Shown: positions 63,864 to 64,000 of the stretch, in pieces
Layout: each line of letters begins with the position of its first letter
Position numbering within the stretch: position 1 is the stretch's first letter
Assembly: GCA_963751425.1 (NCBI GenBank)
Contig: CAVVUF010000001.1
Coordinates: forward strand, 1,674,001-1,738,000
Origin: CAVVUF01 sp963751425
GTDB taxonomy: Bacteria; Chloroflexota; Anaerolineae; Anaerolineales; UBA4823
Reading direction: 5' to 3'
Length of the DNA: 64,000 nucleotides
The notes under the pieces: model-generated
Told to the model about the DNA's origin: nothing
The model's input: only the letters and a program-made list of their open reading frames with translations
Databases searched by the model: none
Translations under genes and position numbers: made by a program

Positions 63864-64000
63864 ATGCGCATATTATTGTTAGGGAATACAGGTCAACTTG
63901 GTTGGGAGTTGGAAAGAACATTAGCCCCGCTGGGCGAATTGGTCGCAGTGGATTATCCCCAGATCAATCTGGCAGATGAGAATGCAACCAGGGAGTTCAT
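63864..64000 (+). CDS. rfbD: dTDP-4-dehydrorhamnose reductase, 5' part only
   Basis: The first 45 codons are inside the window: MRILLLGNTGQLGWELERTL with the Rossmann motif GNTGQLG, then VAVDYPQINLADENA, matching the RmlD N-terminus including the conserved D.....dl segment. The rest lies beyond the end. The gene completes the rhamnose operon rfbCBAD. A more distant RmlD-like protein is at 29.6 kb and probably has another substrate. Confidence 0.9.
   Translation, partial: MRILLLGNTGQLGWELERTLAPLGELVAVDYPQINLADENATREF

Overview
The window is one continuous bacterial chromosome segment with balanced to moderately high GC. About 9 kb of conserved core genes come first, followed by roughly 54 kb of surface-polysaccharide genes, nearly all on the + strand. 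The gene order prfA-prmC and tsaE-tsaB-rimI-family 4 uracil-DNA glycosylase, the short spacers and the look of the proteins suggest a Chloroflexota bacterium, probably class Anaerolineae. That assignment is inference from gene content and remembered homologues, not from a marker gene. I saw no rRNA, tRNA, CRISPR array, insertion sequence or phage gene.

Layout. (1) 1-9.3 kb, housekeeping: release factor 1 and its methyltransferase, a YdcF/ElyC-like protein, a minus-strand membrane glycosyltransferase, a PcrA/UvrD helicase, two t6A-tRNA genes, RimI, and a 4Fe-4S uracil-DNA glycosylase ending in a clamp-binding motif. (2) 9.4-20.9 kb, first polysaccharide block: UDP-sugar dehydrogenase, UDP-sugar epimerase, Wzx-type flippase, GT4, several multipass GT-C-like proteins, a DPM1/GtrB-like GT2 and an LPG-synthase-TM protein. 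(3) 20.9-27.7 kb: methyltransferase, PIG-L deacetylase, a winged-helix regulator with a palindromic operator on its own promoter, a GDP-fucose-synthase-like protein, a Wzm/Wzt ABC exporter with a carbohydrate-binding tail, and a capsule-type glycosyltransferase. (4) 27.7-39.1 kb: 4,6-dehydratase plus RmlD-like reductase, HIT protein, NeuB with SAF domain, SpsF-like cytidylyltransferase and glycosyltransferases. (5) 39.2-50.9 kb: a second nonulosonate module (SDR, cytidylyltransferase fused to a KdsC-like phosphatase, NeuB without SAF), a kinase-like/methyltransferase fusion and more transferases. (6) 51.0-54.5 kb: a third cytidylyltransferase with a 2-hydroxyacid dehydrogenase and an SDR. (7) 54.5-61.1 kb: MptE/DUF115-like protein, GT-C and DUF6056-like proteins and a tandem GT2 triplet. 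(8) 61.2-64.0 kb: rfbC-rfbB-rfbA-rfbD for dTDP-L-rhamnose, with rfbD cut by the window end.

How it fits together. Sugars are activated as UDP-uronic acids, a UDP-deoxy-amino sugar, dTDP-rhamnose and up to three CMP-activated acidic sugars. Cytosolic GT-A/GT-B enzymes would build the chains. The DPM/GtrB-like GT2 proteins would make polyprenyl-phosphate sugars for about ten multipass GT-C-like enzymes that decorate on the outside. Wzx and Wzm/Wzt give two export routes. No initiating phosphoglycosyltransferase, recognisable Wzy or co-polymerase, or DegT-type aminotransferase is visible, so the locus is incomplete here or the steps are encoded elsewhere.

Caution. At least eleven genes carry single-base indels, several next to homopolymers, and one has a C-to-T nonsense change. 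Because two of the broken genes are the normally essential prfA and prmC, assembly error is the simplest explanation for most. They are annotated here as whole genes with the break marked.
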